From assembly GCF_902712915.1 (NCBI RefSeq), contig NZ_CACTIA010000005.1, positions 1,054,001 through 1,118,000 on the forward strand: 64,000 nt of DNA. Direction: 5' to 3'. Made by a program: the position numbers and the translations under genes. The DNA is from Acidiphilium sp. C61. Its GTDB lineage: Bacteria > Pseudomonadota > Alphaproteobacteria > Acetobacterales > Acetobacteraceae. Shown here in pieces: positions 45,344-54,451 of this stretch; positions within the stretch are counted from its first letter, which is position 1, and each line of letters begins with the position of its first letter. The notes under the pieces were generated by a model. It was not told where the DNA came from and did not search any database. It worked only from the letters and a program-made list of their open reading frames with translations.

Positions 45344-45361
45344 AATCGTGCGGATTCGAAA

Positions 45362-46696
45362 TCAAGCAGCAGCAGTGCTTACCCTTGCGGTCAGTGCGAA
45401 ATACACGACACAAGACACCAGGGCGGAAACCGCAAACGAGATATCCCCAAACCCCGGATGAGTTGCCGCGAAACTTCCGACGAAGAGCGGATACTGGTTG
45501 AAGAACGGAACACTTGCGGCAATGCCGGCGATCCAGGCGGTAAATGCGGCATTGACCCCGCTTATCCGGCTGTGCCGGCGCGTGTAATGCGACAGCATCG
45601 TGACGGCGATCCAGGGGGCGGTCCAATATCCCAGGAAAAACAGAAAGCTCTCGTAGCTCTTGATGAAATGGGTGGCGGCAAGAACCGAGATCGCGGTGCC
45701 GATCGCGCCACTCAGCAGCGCGGCCTGATATTGCTTGAGCCGGAAACCGAGTGCCAGCGATGAAAGTGTCGCGGAGTATATGTTGATGATGTTGGCACTG
45801 ATCGTGCCGACCACGATGGCAATGATCAGCGGCGCGTGGAACCAGTGCGGCATCCAGGGGGTGAACAGGTCCGACGGTTTCGAAAGTGCGACGGTTGCGC
45901 CGATCAGCGCCCCCAGTACTTCCATCCAGACGCAGGAAAGGAAGGTTGCCAGAAAGGCGTTGGTGAAGACGGCCCGACCGGTCACCGACCGGTCGCCAGT
46001 ATGGTGAAGGTAGCGCGTGTAGTCGGACGAATAGGGAATCCAGCCGAGAACATAGGCGACGATGATCGAGGTGGTGAGGATAAAGGCACCGGACACACCA
46101 CCGACATTCTTCAGCATTTTCGGGTTGGCGGGCGGCAGATGTCCGACATGGCCGGCAGCGAAGGCGGTGAGCACCAGAAAGATCGCCACCAGCAGGAAGA
46201 AGAAATATTTCTCCGCCGCATGGATGAGGTCATGACCGATCGCGGCGATCGCGACCTGGACCACGCACAGCGCAATGATGTTCGGGATCAGCCCGGTGCC
46301 GAGCATGTATTCGAGAGCATAGCCGCCGATGATGGTGTTGACGCCAAACCACGAGAAGCCGCCGAAGAAGTTCAGGAACGACGGCAACCGGTTGCCGAGG
46401 GGGCCAAACCATGCGGCGCCCTGGATCATCTGCGGCAAGCCGTATTCCACCCCGAAGGTCGAGAACATGCCCAGCAATACGGCGCCAATCAGGTTGCCGA
46501 GCAGGATTGCGGCGATTGCGTCGACCGCGGACAGGCCGAATACGCCGGTTGCCAGCGCGCCCGTGGTAATGGTTGCGAACTCCACGTTCGCGGCCATCCA
46601 GAGCCCGAACAGCGCGCGCGGGCTACCGCGGGTTTCGTCCGGAGTGACCTTGTCGATCCCTTTTGTCTCGACCGTGATTGTGCCCGCTTCGGCCAT
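45362..46696 (-). CDS. NCS1-family nucleobase/cytosine permease
   Basis: The 444-residue protein has about 12 membrane segments and NCS1 features (SPRALFGLWMAANVEFATIT; FSWFGVNTIIGGYALEYML; IPYSSDYTRYL). These symporters import cytosine, purines, allantoin, hydantoins or thiamine precursors. The exact ligand is not decidable. The ATG at 46694-46696 has AAGGCGGGA upstream. It is alone between repeat R7 and the prepilin peptidase gene, with no catabolic partner nearby. Confidence 0.88.
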   Translation of the reverse strand: MAEAGTITVETKGIDKVTPDETRGSPRALFGLWMAANVEFATITTGALATGVFGLSAVDAIAAILLGNLIGAVLLGMFSTFGVEYGLPQMIQGAAWFGPLGNRLPSFLNFFGGFSWFGVNTIIGGYALEYMLGTGLIPNIIALCVVQVAIAAIGHDLIHAAEKYFFFLLVAIFLVLTAFAAGHVGHLPPANPKMLKNVGGVSGAFILTTSIIVAYVLGWIPYSSDYTRYLHHTGDRSVTGRAVFTNAFLATFLSCVWMEVLGALIGATVALSKPSDLFTPWMPHWFHAPLIIAIVVGTISANIINIYSATLSSLALGFRLKQYQAALLSGAIGTAISVLAATHFIKSYESFLFFLGYWTAPWIAVTMLSHYTRRHSRISGVNAAFTAWIAGIAASVPFFNQYPLFVGSFAATHPGFGDISFAVSALVSCVVYFALTARVSTAAA

Positions 46697-46821
46697 TCCC
46701 GCCTTGCCCCTGTTGTTTGTTCCTGTGCTTTCGGATGCAGCAAAAACCGTGCCTGTGTAAATAGGCTATGGCGGGCCAGGGATGGGCAAAATCAAGGCCA
46801 GCCTGCCCGTTCTGAAGGCAA

Positions 46822-47325
46822 TCAGAGCCCCGCGCCGGGCAGCAGCACCCAGGCGGCCCCGGCGGCAATGGCGATGCCGTAGGGCAGAGCCGCCTTCCGG
46901 GCACGCCAGCGCTCGACCATCCACAGGCGGCGAAGCAACCCGGCACCGCGCGGGAGCGGCCGCAAAGGCAGGCGCACCATGCGCAAGGCCAGATAGGCGA
47001 GCGCCAGCACGCCACCGGCAAGGGCCGTCGCGAAGAGGAAACCGGGAAGGGCCAGAGGCGGAAAGCCGATGGCGAGCGCCACGATTAGCTTCACATCGCC
47101 TCCGCCGACCAGCCGGCGCAAATACAGCAGGAGCAGTACCAGAAACAGCGCCGCAGCCACAGCCAGGCTCACCGCCAGAGGCTGGATGCCATCGCGAAGG
47201 CGCAGCGCCATCCCCGCCAGGGCAAGCAGCATGGAAACGCCGTCAGGGATGCGGCGCAGCAGAAAATCCTGCCAGCAGGCGACCGCCAGCGGCACGAGCA
47301 TCGCGATCTGCACCACATGATCCAT
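46822..47325 (-). CDS. A24-family prepilin peptidase (CpaA-like)
   Basis: The 167-residue membrane protein has the two aspartates of type IV prepilin peptidases: CWQDFLLRRIPD near residue 17 and GGGDVKL near residue 80. The cytoplasmic methylation domain is absent, as in CpaA/TadV enzymes that cut Flp-type prepilins. The ATG at 47323-47325 with GGAAG upstream is chosen; the longer frame adds unlikely residues. No pilus genes are present nearby. Confidence 0.88.
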   Translation of the reverse strand: MDHVVQIAMLVPLAVACWQDFLLRRIPDGVSMLLALAGMALRLRDGIQPLAVSLAVAAALFLVLLLLYLRRLVGGGDVKLIVALAIGFPPLALPGFLFATALAGGVLALAYLALRMVRLPLRPLPRGAGLLRRLWMVERWRARKAALPYGIAIAAGAAWVLLPGAGL

Positions 47326-47458
47326 TGAGGCTTCCAAGGCTTGCGCCCCGCCGGGGCTCATCCGGCACAGAGTGACAGGCCCGGACGAAGGATCGGTTAA
47401 CGCGACACCCCGATCGCCAGCACGATCAACTCCTTCGTCTTGCGATCGAGCGCGCCGC

Positions 47459-47485
47459 TAGAGCACTTTCCGATCCTTTCGGATC
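47459..47485. repeat. Fragment R8 of the MITE-like repeat
   Basis: TAGAGCACTTTCCGATCCTTTCGGATC: the first hairpin module only, starting at TA. It stops 7 bp before the 3' end of the MaoC-Pta gene, so it lies at a gene end like other copies. Confidence 0.75.
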
Positions 47486-47492
47486 TCCCCCT

Positions 47493-48908
47493 TCATCCCG
47501 ACGCGCCGGCCAGCATCAACGCCACCGCACAGGAGGCAAGGCGGGTGCGGGCGTCATCCGCCCGGCTGGTGAGCACGATCGGGATGCGCGCGCCGACGAC
47601 GACGCCGGCGGCATCGGCCCCGGCCAGGAAGGTGAGCTGCTTCGCGACCATGTTGCCCGCCTCGATATCCGGCACCAGCAGGATATCGGCCCGGCCGGCG
47701 ACCGGCGACTCGATTCCCTTCTCGGCTGCGGCGCGCGCGTTCACCGCATTGTCGAAGGCCAGCGGACCATCGATGATGCCGCCGGTGATCTGCCCGCGCT
47801 GGCCCATCTTGCAGAGCGAAGCGGCATCGAGGGTGGACGGCATTGCGGGGTTCACCGTCTCCACCGCCGACAGAACGGCGAGGCGGGGCGTCTCGATCCC
47901 GATGGCGCGGGCAAGGTCGATCGCGTTCTGGGCAATATCGCGCTTGGTCGCGAGATCGGGGGCAATGTTGATCGCCGCATCGGTCACCAGCAACGGACGC
48001 GGATAGCTCGGCACGTCCATGACATAGACATGCGACAAACGCCGCCCGGTACGCAGGCCATTCTCGGCCAGCATCACCTCGTGCATCAGCTCGTCGGTGT
48101 GCAGCGCGCCCTTCATCAGCAGCTTCGCGGTGCCCTCGCGGACCAGTTCGACACCGCGCGCGGCAGCGGCGTGGCTGTGGGGAACCGGCTCGATCCGCAG
48201 ATCCCCCAGATCGAGCCCGGCCTTTTCGGCGGCAGCACGGATCTTTGCCTCCGGCCCAACCAGGATGGGCACGATCAGCCCGGCCCGGGCCGCATCGAGC
48301 GCGCCGCGCAGGCTGACATCGTCGCAGGGATGCACCACGGCGGTGACCAGCGGGCCGCGCGCCCGCGCCTCGCCCAGCAGGATGTTGAACCGCTCGTGCC
48401 GGCTGAGCCGCACTTCTGGCAGCGGCATCGCCGGTCGCCGCACCTTCTCGGTCGGCGCGGCGACGAGGGCGGTACCGCGGAGCACTTCGGTACCCGACTG
48501 GTTGACCGCCGTGCAGGCGAGGGTGACCCGATGCCGCGCCGGCTCGAGCTCGGTCACCGTCACCGTTGCGGTGATCTCGTCCCCCGGCCCGACAGGGGCG
48601 CGAAACTGGAGGCTCTGGTCGAGATAGATCGTGCCAGGGCCGGGCAATTTCGTGCCGAGCACCGCAGAAATCAGCCCCGCCGTCCACATGCCATGGACGA
48701 TGATATGGTGGAACACGTCACCGCGGGCATATTCGGGGTCGAGATGCGCCGGATTGATATCTCCAGAGATATAGGCGAACAGGGCTATGTCATCGGGCCG
48801 CAGGATGCGGCTCACGCTCGCGGTATCGCCCACCTTCAACTCGTCGAACACACGGTTCTCGATCATCGGCGCCGCGAGGGGAGCGGGCACCGGTCCGATA
48901 TCGTTCAT
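47493..48908 (-). CDS. MaoC-type hydratase fused to phosphate acetyl/butyryltransferase
   Basis: The 471-residue protein has an N-terminal MaoC hot-dog domain (YISGDINPAHLDPEYARGDV; HGMWTAGLISAVLGTKLPGP; residues about 15-150), followed by a phosphotransacetylase/butyryltransferase domain (about 170-471; LMKGALHTDELMHEVM, YVMDVPSYPRPLLVTDAAIN, GQITGGIIDGPLAFDNAV). The hydratase would act on enoyl-CoA, and the second part would convert acyl-CoA to acyl phosphate. With acetate kinase it could regain ATP. GGAG precedes the ATG. It ends the phasin-like, fabI-like, phaC operon. Acyl chain length is not decidable. Confidence 0.9.
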   Translation of the reverse strand: MNDIGPVPAPLAAPMIENRVFDELKVGDTASVSRILRPDDIALFAYISGDINPAHLDPEYARGDVFHHIIVHGMWTAGLISAVLGTKLPGPGTIYLDQSLQFRAPVGPGDEITATVTVTELEPARHRVTLACTAVNQSGTEVLRGTALVAAPTEKVRRPAMPLPEVRLSRHERFNILLGEARARGPLVTAVVHPCDDVSLRGALDAARAGLIVPILVGPEAKIRAAAEKAGLDLGDLRIEPVPHSHAAAARGVELVREGTAKLLMKGALHTDELMHEVMLAENGLRTGRRLSHVYVMDVPSYPRPLLVTDAAINIAPDLATKRDIAQNAIDLARAIGIETPRLAVLSAVETVNPAMPSTLDAASLCKMGQRGQITGGIIDGPLAFDNAVNARAAAEKGIESPVAGRADILLVPDIEAGNMVAKQLTFLAGADAAGVVVGARIPIVLTSRADDARTRLASCAVALMLAGASG

Positions 48909-48920
48909 CTCGGTCTCCGG

Positions 48921-50735
48921 TCAGCGTTCGTGGATATAATGTCCGGGGGCGGCGCCGAGCACCGGATATCCGGCCTCCTCGCGGCCGAGCGGCGGCGGCG
49001 CGGCTGGCGCGCCGGAATGCACGCCGAGGAAAGCGACCCATTCCGGCCACCACGAACCATCATGCTGCGGCGCCTCGTCCTGCCAGGCCTCCGGCGCGAG
49101 ATAGGGCTCGCCCGGGAGGCGCTGGAGCAGTACATAATGGCGATGCGGATGGCCCGGCTCGCTGACAATGCCTGCATTGTGCCCGCCGGAGGTCAGCACG
49201 AAGGTGATCGGGCCGCGGTTGAGCAGGTGCAGCTTGTAGACCGAGTGCCAGGGCGCAATGTGATCGCGCTCGGTACCGACGACGAAGAACGGGACATCGA
49301 TATCGCCGATCGCAACCGGCCGGCCGCCGGCCGAAAGCCGCCCCTCGGCGAGATCGTTATGCAGGAAGAGATGGCGCAGATATTCGGCGTGCATGCGATA
49401 GGGCATGCGCGTCGCGTCCATGTTCCAGGACATCAGGTCGTTCGTATGTTCCTGCTCGCCGATGAAATAGCGGCGGATCATCCGCGACCAGATCAGGTCG
49501 TTCGAGCGCAGCATCTGGAAGGCGCCAGCCATCTGCTTGGTGTCGAGATAGCCCTGCTGCCACATCAGGTCTTCGAGGAAGGCGAGTTGCGCCTCGGTGA
49601 TGAAGAGCTGGAGTTCGCCGGCCTCGGTGAAATCGGTCTGCGCGGCGAAGAGCGTGACGGAGGCGAGACGGCTGTCATGGTCGCGGGCCATGGCGGCGGC
49701 CGCAATCGAGAGCAGCGTGCCACCGAGGCAATAGCCGGTGGCGTGGATCTTCCGCGCACCAGTGATGGCGCTGACGGCATCGAGCGCGGCCATCACGCCA
49801 TCGGCACGGTAATCATCGAGGGTGAGGTCGCGGTCGCCCTTGTCGGGGTTGTGCCAAGACATCATGAACACCGTATAGCCCTGCCCGACGAGGTAGCGGA
49901 CCAGCGAGTTCTCCGGCGAAAGATCGAGGATATAGTATTTCATGATCCAGGCCGGGACGATCAGCACCGGCTCGGGCCGGACCTCACCCGTCGTTGGAGA
50001 ATACTGGATCAGTTCGATCAGCCGGTTGCGGTAGACCACCTTGCCCGGCGTGACCGCGACGTCGCGCCCCGGCGCGAGCGGCAGCCGGTTCTCATGGTTC
50101 AGGGCGATCTCGGTATCCTTGAGCAGGTTGCGCAACCCGGCACGGATCGACTCGCCATGACTTTCGCGGGCCGCATGTTCGACTTCCGGATTGAGCATCG
50201 GCAGGTTGGCGGGCGCCATCGCGTCCAGCGCCTGGCGGATCATGAAATCGACGATGCGCTCATGGGCGGCATCGACCCCGGCGATGCCGGTTGCCGCATC
50301 GTGCCACCAACGTTCGACCCGGAGGAAATATTCCTTGTAGAGCCGGTACGGCATGTCCTGCCACCGGGGATGATCGAAACGATGATCATTGTCGCAAGGC
50401 GGGGTGACGGCCTCCTCAAGGCCAAATGCCACACGCCAGACCGCAGCCCAATCCTCCATCGCGCGCCGGGCGAGGTCCATCCGCCGTGTGGGCTGGTTCG
50501 CGAGATGCGCCGCCCAGTCGCGCCAGGCCAGCGCGATACCGGCCGGCGCCAGGCCAGCGGTGAACCGGGCCTCGGCCGCGTGCAGCGAACGGTCGAGCGC
50601 ATCCGTGGTCGACACCGGCTCGTGCGGCGCGATCGAGGCAGGCAGCACGGGTGGCGGCAGGGGCGACGGCCTGATCGCCTCGGCAGGCGGCTTGGGGCTT
50701 TTGCCTGTTCGGCTGCGGCGGGTCTCGGTGCTCAC
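48921..50735 (-). CDS. phaC: Poly(3-hydroxyalkanoate) synthase
   Basis: The 604-residue enzyme has the PhaC lipase-like box GYCLGG (catalytic Cys about 336), the Asp in VVGTERDHIAPW and the His in TSGGHNAGIV. N-terminal alpha/beta-hydrolase fold parts (VLIVPAWIMKYYILDLSPEN; GYTVFMMSWHNPDKGDRDL) match class I synthases. It polymerises 3-hydroxyacyl-CoA into storage polyester on granules. I chose GTG at 50733-50735 with AAGGA upstream, because the longer frame would run far into the upstream fabI-like gene. Ending 12 bp before the MaoC-Pta gene, it sits in one operon with it. Confidence 0.92.
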   Translation of the reverse strand: MSTETRRSRTGKSPKPPAEAIRPSPLPPPVLPASIAPHEPVSTTDALDRSLHAAEARFTAGLAPAGIALAWRDWAAHLANQPTRRMDLARRAMEDWAAVWRVAFGLEEAVTPPCDNDHRFDHPRWQDMPYRLYKEYFLRVERWWHDAATGIAGVDAAHERIVDFMIRQALDAMAPANLPMLNPEVEHAARESHGESIRAGLRNLLKDTEIALNHENRLPLAPGRDVAVTPGKVVYRNRLIELIQYSPTTGEVRPEPVLIVPAWIMKYYILDLSPENSLVRYLVGQGYTVFMMSWHNPDKGDRDLTLDDYRADGVMAALDAVSAITGARKIHATGYCLGGTLLSIAAAAMARDHDSRLASVTLFAAQTDFTEAGELQLFITEAQLAFLEDLMWQQGYLDTKQMAGAFQMLRSNDLIWSRMIRRYFIGEQEHTNDLMSWNMDATRMPYRMHAEYLRHLFLHNDLAEGRLSAGGRPVAIGDIDVPFFVVGTERDHIAPWHSVYKLHLLNRGPITFVLTSGGHNAGIVSEPGHPHRHYVLLQRLPGEPYLAPEAWQDEAPQHDGSWWPEWVAFLGVHSGAPAAPPPLGREEAGYPVLGAAPGHYIHER

Positions 50736-50769
50736 GGGTCTGATTGTCCTTGCAAGTCTGTCGGTGATG

Positions 50770-51546
50770 TCACGCCATGATGTGTTGTCCGCCATCCACC
50801 GGCACAACCGTGCCGGTGATTCTGGTGGCGGCCGGACTGGCGAGGAAGGCTGCAAGGGCGCCGACATCCTCGATCGTCACCAGATGACGCTCCGGCGCCA
50901 GACGGGCGGCTTCGGCCAGGAGATCATCGAAATGGTCGATCCCGCTTGCCGCCCTTGTGGCGATCGGCCCGGGCGAGAGCGCGTTGACACGAAGGCCGCG
51001 CGGGCCGAGTTCGGCGGCGAGATAGCGCACGCTGGATTCCAGCGCCGCCTTCACCGGCCCCATCAGGTCGTAATGCTCGACCACGCGGACCGATCCCTCG
51101 TAGGAAACGCAGAGCAGCGCCCCGCCAGCGCGCATCAGCGGCTCGGCAAGCCGGGCACAGCGGATGAAGGAATGGCAGGAAACGTCCATCGCCTGGGCAA
51201 ATCCGGCGGCGGAGGAGTCGACAAGCCGGGCGCGCAGGTCGGCCTTCGGCGCGAAGGCGATGGAGTGGAGCAGGAAATCGAGCTTGCCCCAGCGGCGGGC
51301 AATCGTGTCGAACACGGTTTCGAGCGCACCCTCCTGCTGCACATCGCAGGGCAGCAGCATGTCGCACGGCAGGTCGCGGGTGACGGTCTCGACGAAGGGC
51401 TTCGCCCTGTCGTTCAGATAGGTGGCGCAAAGACGCGCGCCGGCGGCGGAAAAGGCACGTGCACAGCCCGTCGCGATCGAATGCTCGTTGGCAATGCCGA
51501 GGATAAGCCCGACCTTGCCGGAGAGATCGACGACGGGTGGCGCCAT
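50770..51546 (-). CDS. fabI: Enoyl-ACP reductase of the FabI type, in the PHA operon
   Basis: The 258-residue NADH-dependent reductase has GKVGLILGIANEHSIATGCA at the N-terminus, HSIAFAPK, and the FabI catalytic pattern Tyr149 (SYEGS), Tyr159 and Lys166 (YDLMGPVKA, Y-x6-K). Classic FabI reduces enoyl-ACP in fatty acid synthesis; this copy, between a phasin-like gene and phaC, may instead work on enoyl-CoA/ACP for PHA or redox balance. It is linked by a 4-bp gap to the upstream small gene and by 34 bp to phaC. A second housekeeping FabI elsewhere in the genome is likely but not visible. Confidence 0.88.
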   Translation of the reverse strand: MAPPVVDLSGKVGLILGIANEHSIATGCARAFSAAGARLCATYLNDRAKPFVETVTRDLPCDMLLPCDVQQEGALETVFDTIARRWGKLDFLLHSIAFAPKADLRARLVDSSAAGFAQAMDVSCHSFIRCARLAEPLMRAGGALLCVSYEGSVRVVEHYDLMGPVKAALESSVRYLAAELGPRGLRVNALSPGPIATRAASGIDHFDDLLAEAARLAPERHLVTIEDVGALAAFLASPAATRITGTVVPVDGGQHIMA

Positions 51547-51550
51547 CGGC

Positions 51551-51802
51551 TCAGGCCGCCGCCCGGCCGCTCTCCCGCCCGGCCGCGCGCCCCATCCGCT
51601 CCGCGGCAGGAGCGCCCATGCGGAACACAGCCTCCATCATGCCGAACTGTGCCTGCATGATGGCCTGCATCAGCGCGAATTCAGCCTCGGCCACACGCAT
51701 CATGCTGCCGGCCATCGTCTCGAACATCACCGGCGAGAGGCTCGACATGAGGAACATTTCGGCTCCCTTGCCCATCCGATGCGCCTCGAAAGTGCTGGTC
51801 AT
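51551..51802 (-). CDS. Small Met-rich helical protein, phasin-like
   Basis: The 83-residue protein is strongly helical and unusually rich in Met (12) and Ala: GKGAEMFLMSSLSPVMFETM then AGSMMRVAEAEFALMQAIMQ. It lacks signal peptide and metal motifs. Short amphipathic helical proteins in PHA operons are usually granule-coat phasins; I infer this role from position and composition. GGAGGG precedes the ATG at 51800-51802. It is the first gene of the PHA operon and starts 56 bp from an FNR/FixK-type box. Confidence 0.75.
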   Translation of the reverse strand: MTSTFEAHRMGKGAEMFLMSSLSPVMFETMAGSMMRVAEAEFALMQAIMQAQFGMMEAVFRMGAPAAERMGRAAGRESGRAAA

Positions 51803-51857
51803 CGTACCCTCCGTTTTTTCAGGCGTCTCGTGATGTCATGCAGACTCGCCGCCGTCC

Positions 51858-51871
51858 TTGATGCAGGTCAA
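51858..51871. promoter_or_regulatory. FNR/FixK-type box between the PHA operon and the P-type ATPase gene
   Basis: TTGATGCAGGTCAA fits TTGA-N6-TCAA, one mismatch from the FNR consensus TTGATNNNNATCAA. It lies 56 bp upstream of the phasin-like start and 91 bp upstream of the ATPase start, positions usable for activation of either divergent unit by an FNR/FixK/Dnr-type regulator. Confidence 0.65.
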
Positions 51872-51961
51872 GCCGGGAACGCGATTGTCCCGATATGTTC
51901 ATCGTGTCGCGGATAAAACCCCGGCACAGCCCCCGGCACTGCCGGGTGAACAGGAGACGGC

Positions 51962-53794
51962 ATGGGATGGCGCGCGGCGCTGCGGCAGGCTGCGCCGGTC
52001 GCGGTCGGGGTGGGGCTGGGGCTTGGCCTGGCCGCACGCGCGGCCGGCTTCGATGACCTCGCCGCCGGATTGTGGATCGCGCCGGCACTGCTGGTCGCAG
52101 CCGAGGTTGCCGCCGATTTCATCGCCGGGGTGCTTCGCGGGATGCTGGGCGTCGACCTGATCGCGCTCCTCGCCATACTGGGCTCGGTGCTGCTCGGCCA
52201 GCACCTCGCCGGCGTGATCATCGCGGGCATGGTGGCCGGCGGCGCAGCGCTCGAGGATTATGCCGGCGCGCGCGCCCGGCGCGAACTTTCCGCACTGGTC
52301 AAACGCACGCCAACGACAGCGCACCGCCACACGGATGGCACAATCGAGGACATTCAGGCAGCAGCTGTCGTCATCGGCGACAATCTTCTGGTCAAGCCCG
52401 GCGAGATCGTGCCGGTCGATGGCACGCTGCAGAACGCCGCCACGCTCGATGAGTCGGCCCTGACCGGCGAACCGTTGCCGGTTGCGCGGCTGGCCGGCGA
52501 CGCCGTGCGCAGCGGTGTGCTGAACGCGGGCGGGCCGGTTTCCCTGCTGGCCACGGCAAGCGCCGAAGCGAGCACCTATGCCGCGGTGATCAGGCTGGTT
52601 GCCGCAGCCGAACGGGAACGCCCGCCAATGGCCCGCCTGGCGGATCGCTGGGCGGTGGGATTTCTCACTCTCACACTCACGGTCTGCACTGCCGCCTGGC
52701 TGGTCAGCGGCGACCCGTTGCGCGCCCTCGCCGTGCTGGTCGTCGCCACCCCATGCCCGTTGATCCTGGCCACGCCGGTCGCGCTGATCTGCGGCATTTC
52801 GCGGGCGGCCGGGCGCGGGGTGATCGTCAAGGGCGGCGGCGCGCTGGAACGCCTGGCGCGCGCCGACATCGCCCTGTTCGACAAGACAGGCACGCTGACC
52901 GCCGGCACCCCATCGCTCACCGGCGTTGCAGCACTCGACGGTTTTGCGCCGACGGATGTGCTGCGCCTTGCCGCCTCGCTCGAACAGGTCTCCCAGCACG
53001 GCGTGGCCGGGGCAATCGTCGCCGCCGGGCGCGCTTCTGGCCGGCTGGCCACACCGGCCGGAGTCACCGAGACGCCCGGCCTCGGCCTTGCCGGCCAGGT
53101 CGGCGCGGATTTCGTGATGGTGGGTGGCCCCCGTATGTTCGAGACCGCGGGAATATCACTCCCGCGCGACAATCATGTGGCCGAACAGGCAAATGGCGCG
53201 GCGGCAACCGCCTGGGTCGCCATCAACGGCGTGCCGGCTGGCGCGATCATGCTGACCGACGCGATCCGGCCCGACGCGAAGCCGCTGGTCGCATCGCTCC
53301 GCCGGCTTGGCTTCCGCCGCATCGTGATGCTGAGCGGCGACCGCGCCGAACCGGCGGCGCGGGTGGGCGCCGAACTCGGGCTCGATGCGGTCCATGCGGG
53401 GCTGTCGCCGGCGGACAAGATCGAACGCGCGCGCGCGGAACGGGCGCTCGGCACGACGATGATGATCGGCGACGGGATCAACGACGCTCCGGCCCTGGCG
53501 GCGGCGGATGTCGGCATTGCCATGGGCGCCCGCGGCACCGCCGCGGCAGCCGAAGCCGCCGAGGTGGTGCTGATGCTCGACCGGCTGGACCGAATCGCCG
53601 AAGCCGTGTCGATCGCGCGTCGTGCCCGGTTCATCGCACTACAATCGATCGTGGCCGGCATGGGACTCTCTCTGCTGGCAATGGCTGCTGCCGCCGCCGG
53701 CTATCTCCCGCCGGTTGGCGGGGCCTTGTTGCAGGAGGCCATCGACGTCGCGGTGATCCTCAACGCACTCCGGGCACTCGGATCGGGGCGCTGA
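51962..53794 (+). CDS. P1B-type heavy-metal-transporting ATPase
   Basis: The 610-residue membrane protein has about eight hydrophobic segments, the TGE actuator motif (168-170), TPCPL (263-267) in the membrane metal site, phosphorylation Asp307 in DKTGT, and the hinge GDGINDAPAL. The CPC motif is shared by Cu, Zn and Cd pumps; no N-terminal metal-binding domain is present, so metal choice is open. AGGAGA precedes the ATG. In oxygen-limited regulons such pumps often supply or clear copper. It shares its control region with the PHA operon. Confidence 0.93.
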   Translation: MGWRAALRQAAPVAVGVGLGLGLAARAAGFDDLAAGLWIAPALLVAAEVAADFIAGVLRGMLGVDLIALLAILGSVLLGQHLAGVIIAGMVAGGAALEDYAGARARRELSALVKRTPTTAHRHTDGTIEDIQAAAVVIGDNLLVKPGEIVPVDGTLQNAATLDESALTGEPLPVARLAGDAVRSGVLNAGGPVSLLATASAEASTYAAVIRLVAAAERERPPMARLADRWAVGFLTLTLTVCTAAWLVSGDPLRALAVLVVATPCPLILATPVALICGISRAAGRGVIVKGGGALERLARADIALFDKTGTLTAGTPSLTGVAALDGFAPTDVLRLAASLEQVSQHGVAGAIVAAGRASGRLATPAGVTETPGLGLAGQVGADFVMVGGPRMFETAGISLPRDNHVAEQANGAAATAWVAINGVPAGAIMLTDAIRPDAKPLVASLRRLGFRRIVMLSGDRAEPAARVGAELGLDAVHAGLSPADKIERARAERALGTTMMIGDGINDAPALAAADVGIAMGARGTAAAAEAAEVVLMLDRLDRIAEAVSIARRARFIALQSIVAGMGLSLLAMAAAAAGYLPPVGGALLQEAIDVAVILNALRALGSGR

Positions 53795-53821
53795 AACCGC
53801 CCCGAAATCACAGCCTGTCGC

Positions 53822-54337
53822 CTATGGCTTCAGATAGGCGAACCCATGGGCTTCGAGCTGCACGATACGCTCCGCGCCCGCCGGCACGACCACCGCCTGC
53901 GGCACCAGCTTCGGCATGTGACCGAGATGCCGGGCCATCGCCGCCATCGTGTTGTGGCAGACGTCGAACTCCACTCCTTGCGCATCGAGTGCCGCCACCC
54001 GCCGCGCGAGAGGCGAGTCAGCCAGCAGCATCTTCAGCCCGGGCCCGAACGCCACCACGACGATCTGCACCTTTTTCGCCCCCAGCGCGGCAAGAAGATT
54101 CTGCGCATTATTCAGCGCCATGAGCCAATGGCCCGGCGCGGCCGCGCTGACCTGGATCACCACATGACGGGTCGCCGCGGGGTTCGCGTGCAGAAATGCC
54201 GGATGGTCGAAATCGAAGGTCCCGAGCATCGAGGGATTCGCCCGGGCCATACCGCCAGAGACGGCAAGCGCCAGAATCGTGGACAGAATCGTGGCCAGAA
54301 CCGCCACGGCGCGCCGCGCGATACGCATGACCCGCAT
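53822..54337 (-). CDS. Second DsrE-like periplasmic protein
   Basis: The 171-residue protein has a signal or anchor (AVAVLATILSTILALAVSGG) and a DsrE-type domain (NNAQNLLAALGAKKVQIVVV; AFGPGLKMLLADSPLARRV; VEFDVCHNTMAAMARHLGH). It is clearly a paralogue of the sox-cluster protein at 37022, including the single Cys in VEFDVC. The likely role is thiol/sulfane-sulfur handling in the periplasm; in this place it may protect against sulfur or copper stress (inference). GAGGAGG is seven bases upstream of the ATG at 54335-54337, which decides the start. Confidence 0.85.
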   Translation of the reverse strand: MRVMRIARRAVAVLATILSTILALAVSGGMARANPSMLGTFDFDHPAFLHANPAATRHVVIQVSAAAPGHWLMALNNAQNLLAALGAKKVQIVVVAFGPGLKMLLADSPLARRVAALDAQGVEFDVCHNTMAAMARHLGHMPKLVPQAVVVPAGAERIVQLEAHGFAYLKP

Positions 54338-54451
54338 CGGCAGATCCTCCTCTGATGTCATCACCTCAGAGCATCATATCGACCGTCATGATGGTGAAGA
54401 CAACGGAAAATCCGGGATATCTGCCGAACGCGAGGCAGCCCTGGCGCCGCC

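Noticed and set aside
48030..50780. Open frame of 916 codons on the plus strand
   Set aside because: Antisense to phaC and the MaoC-Pta gene; no motif, and composition is typical of a shadow frame.
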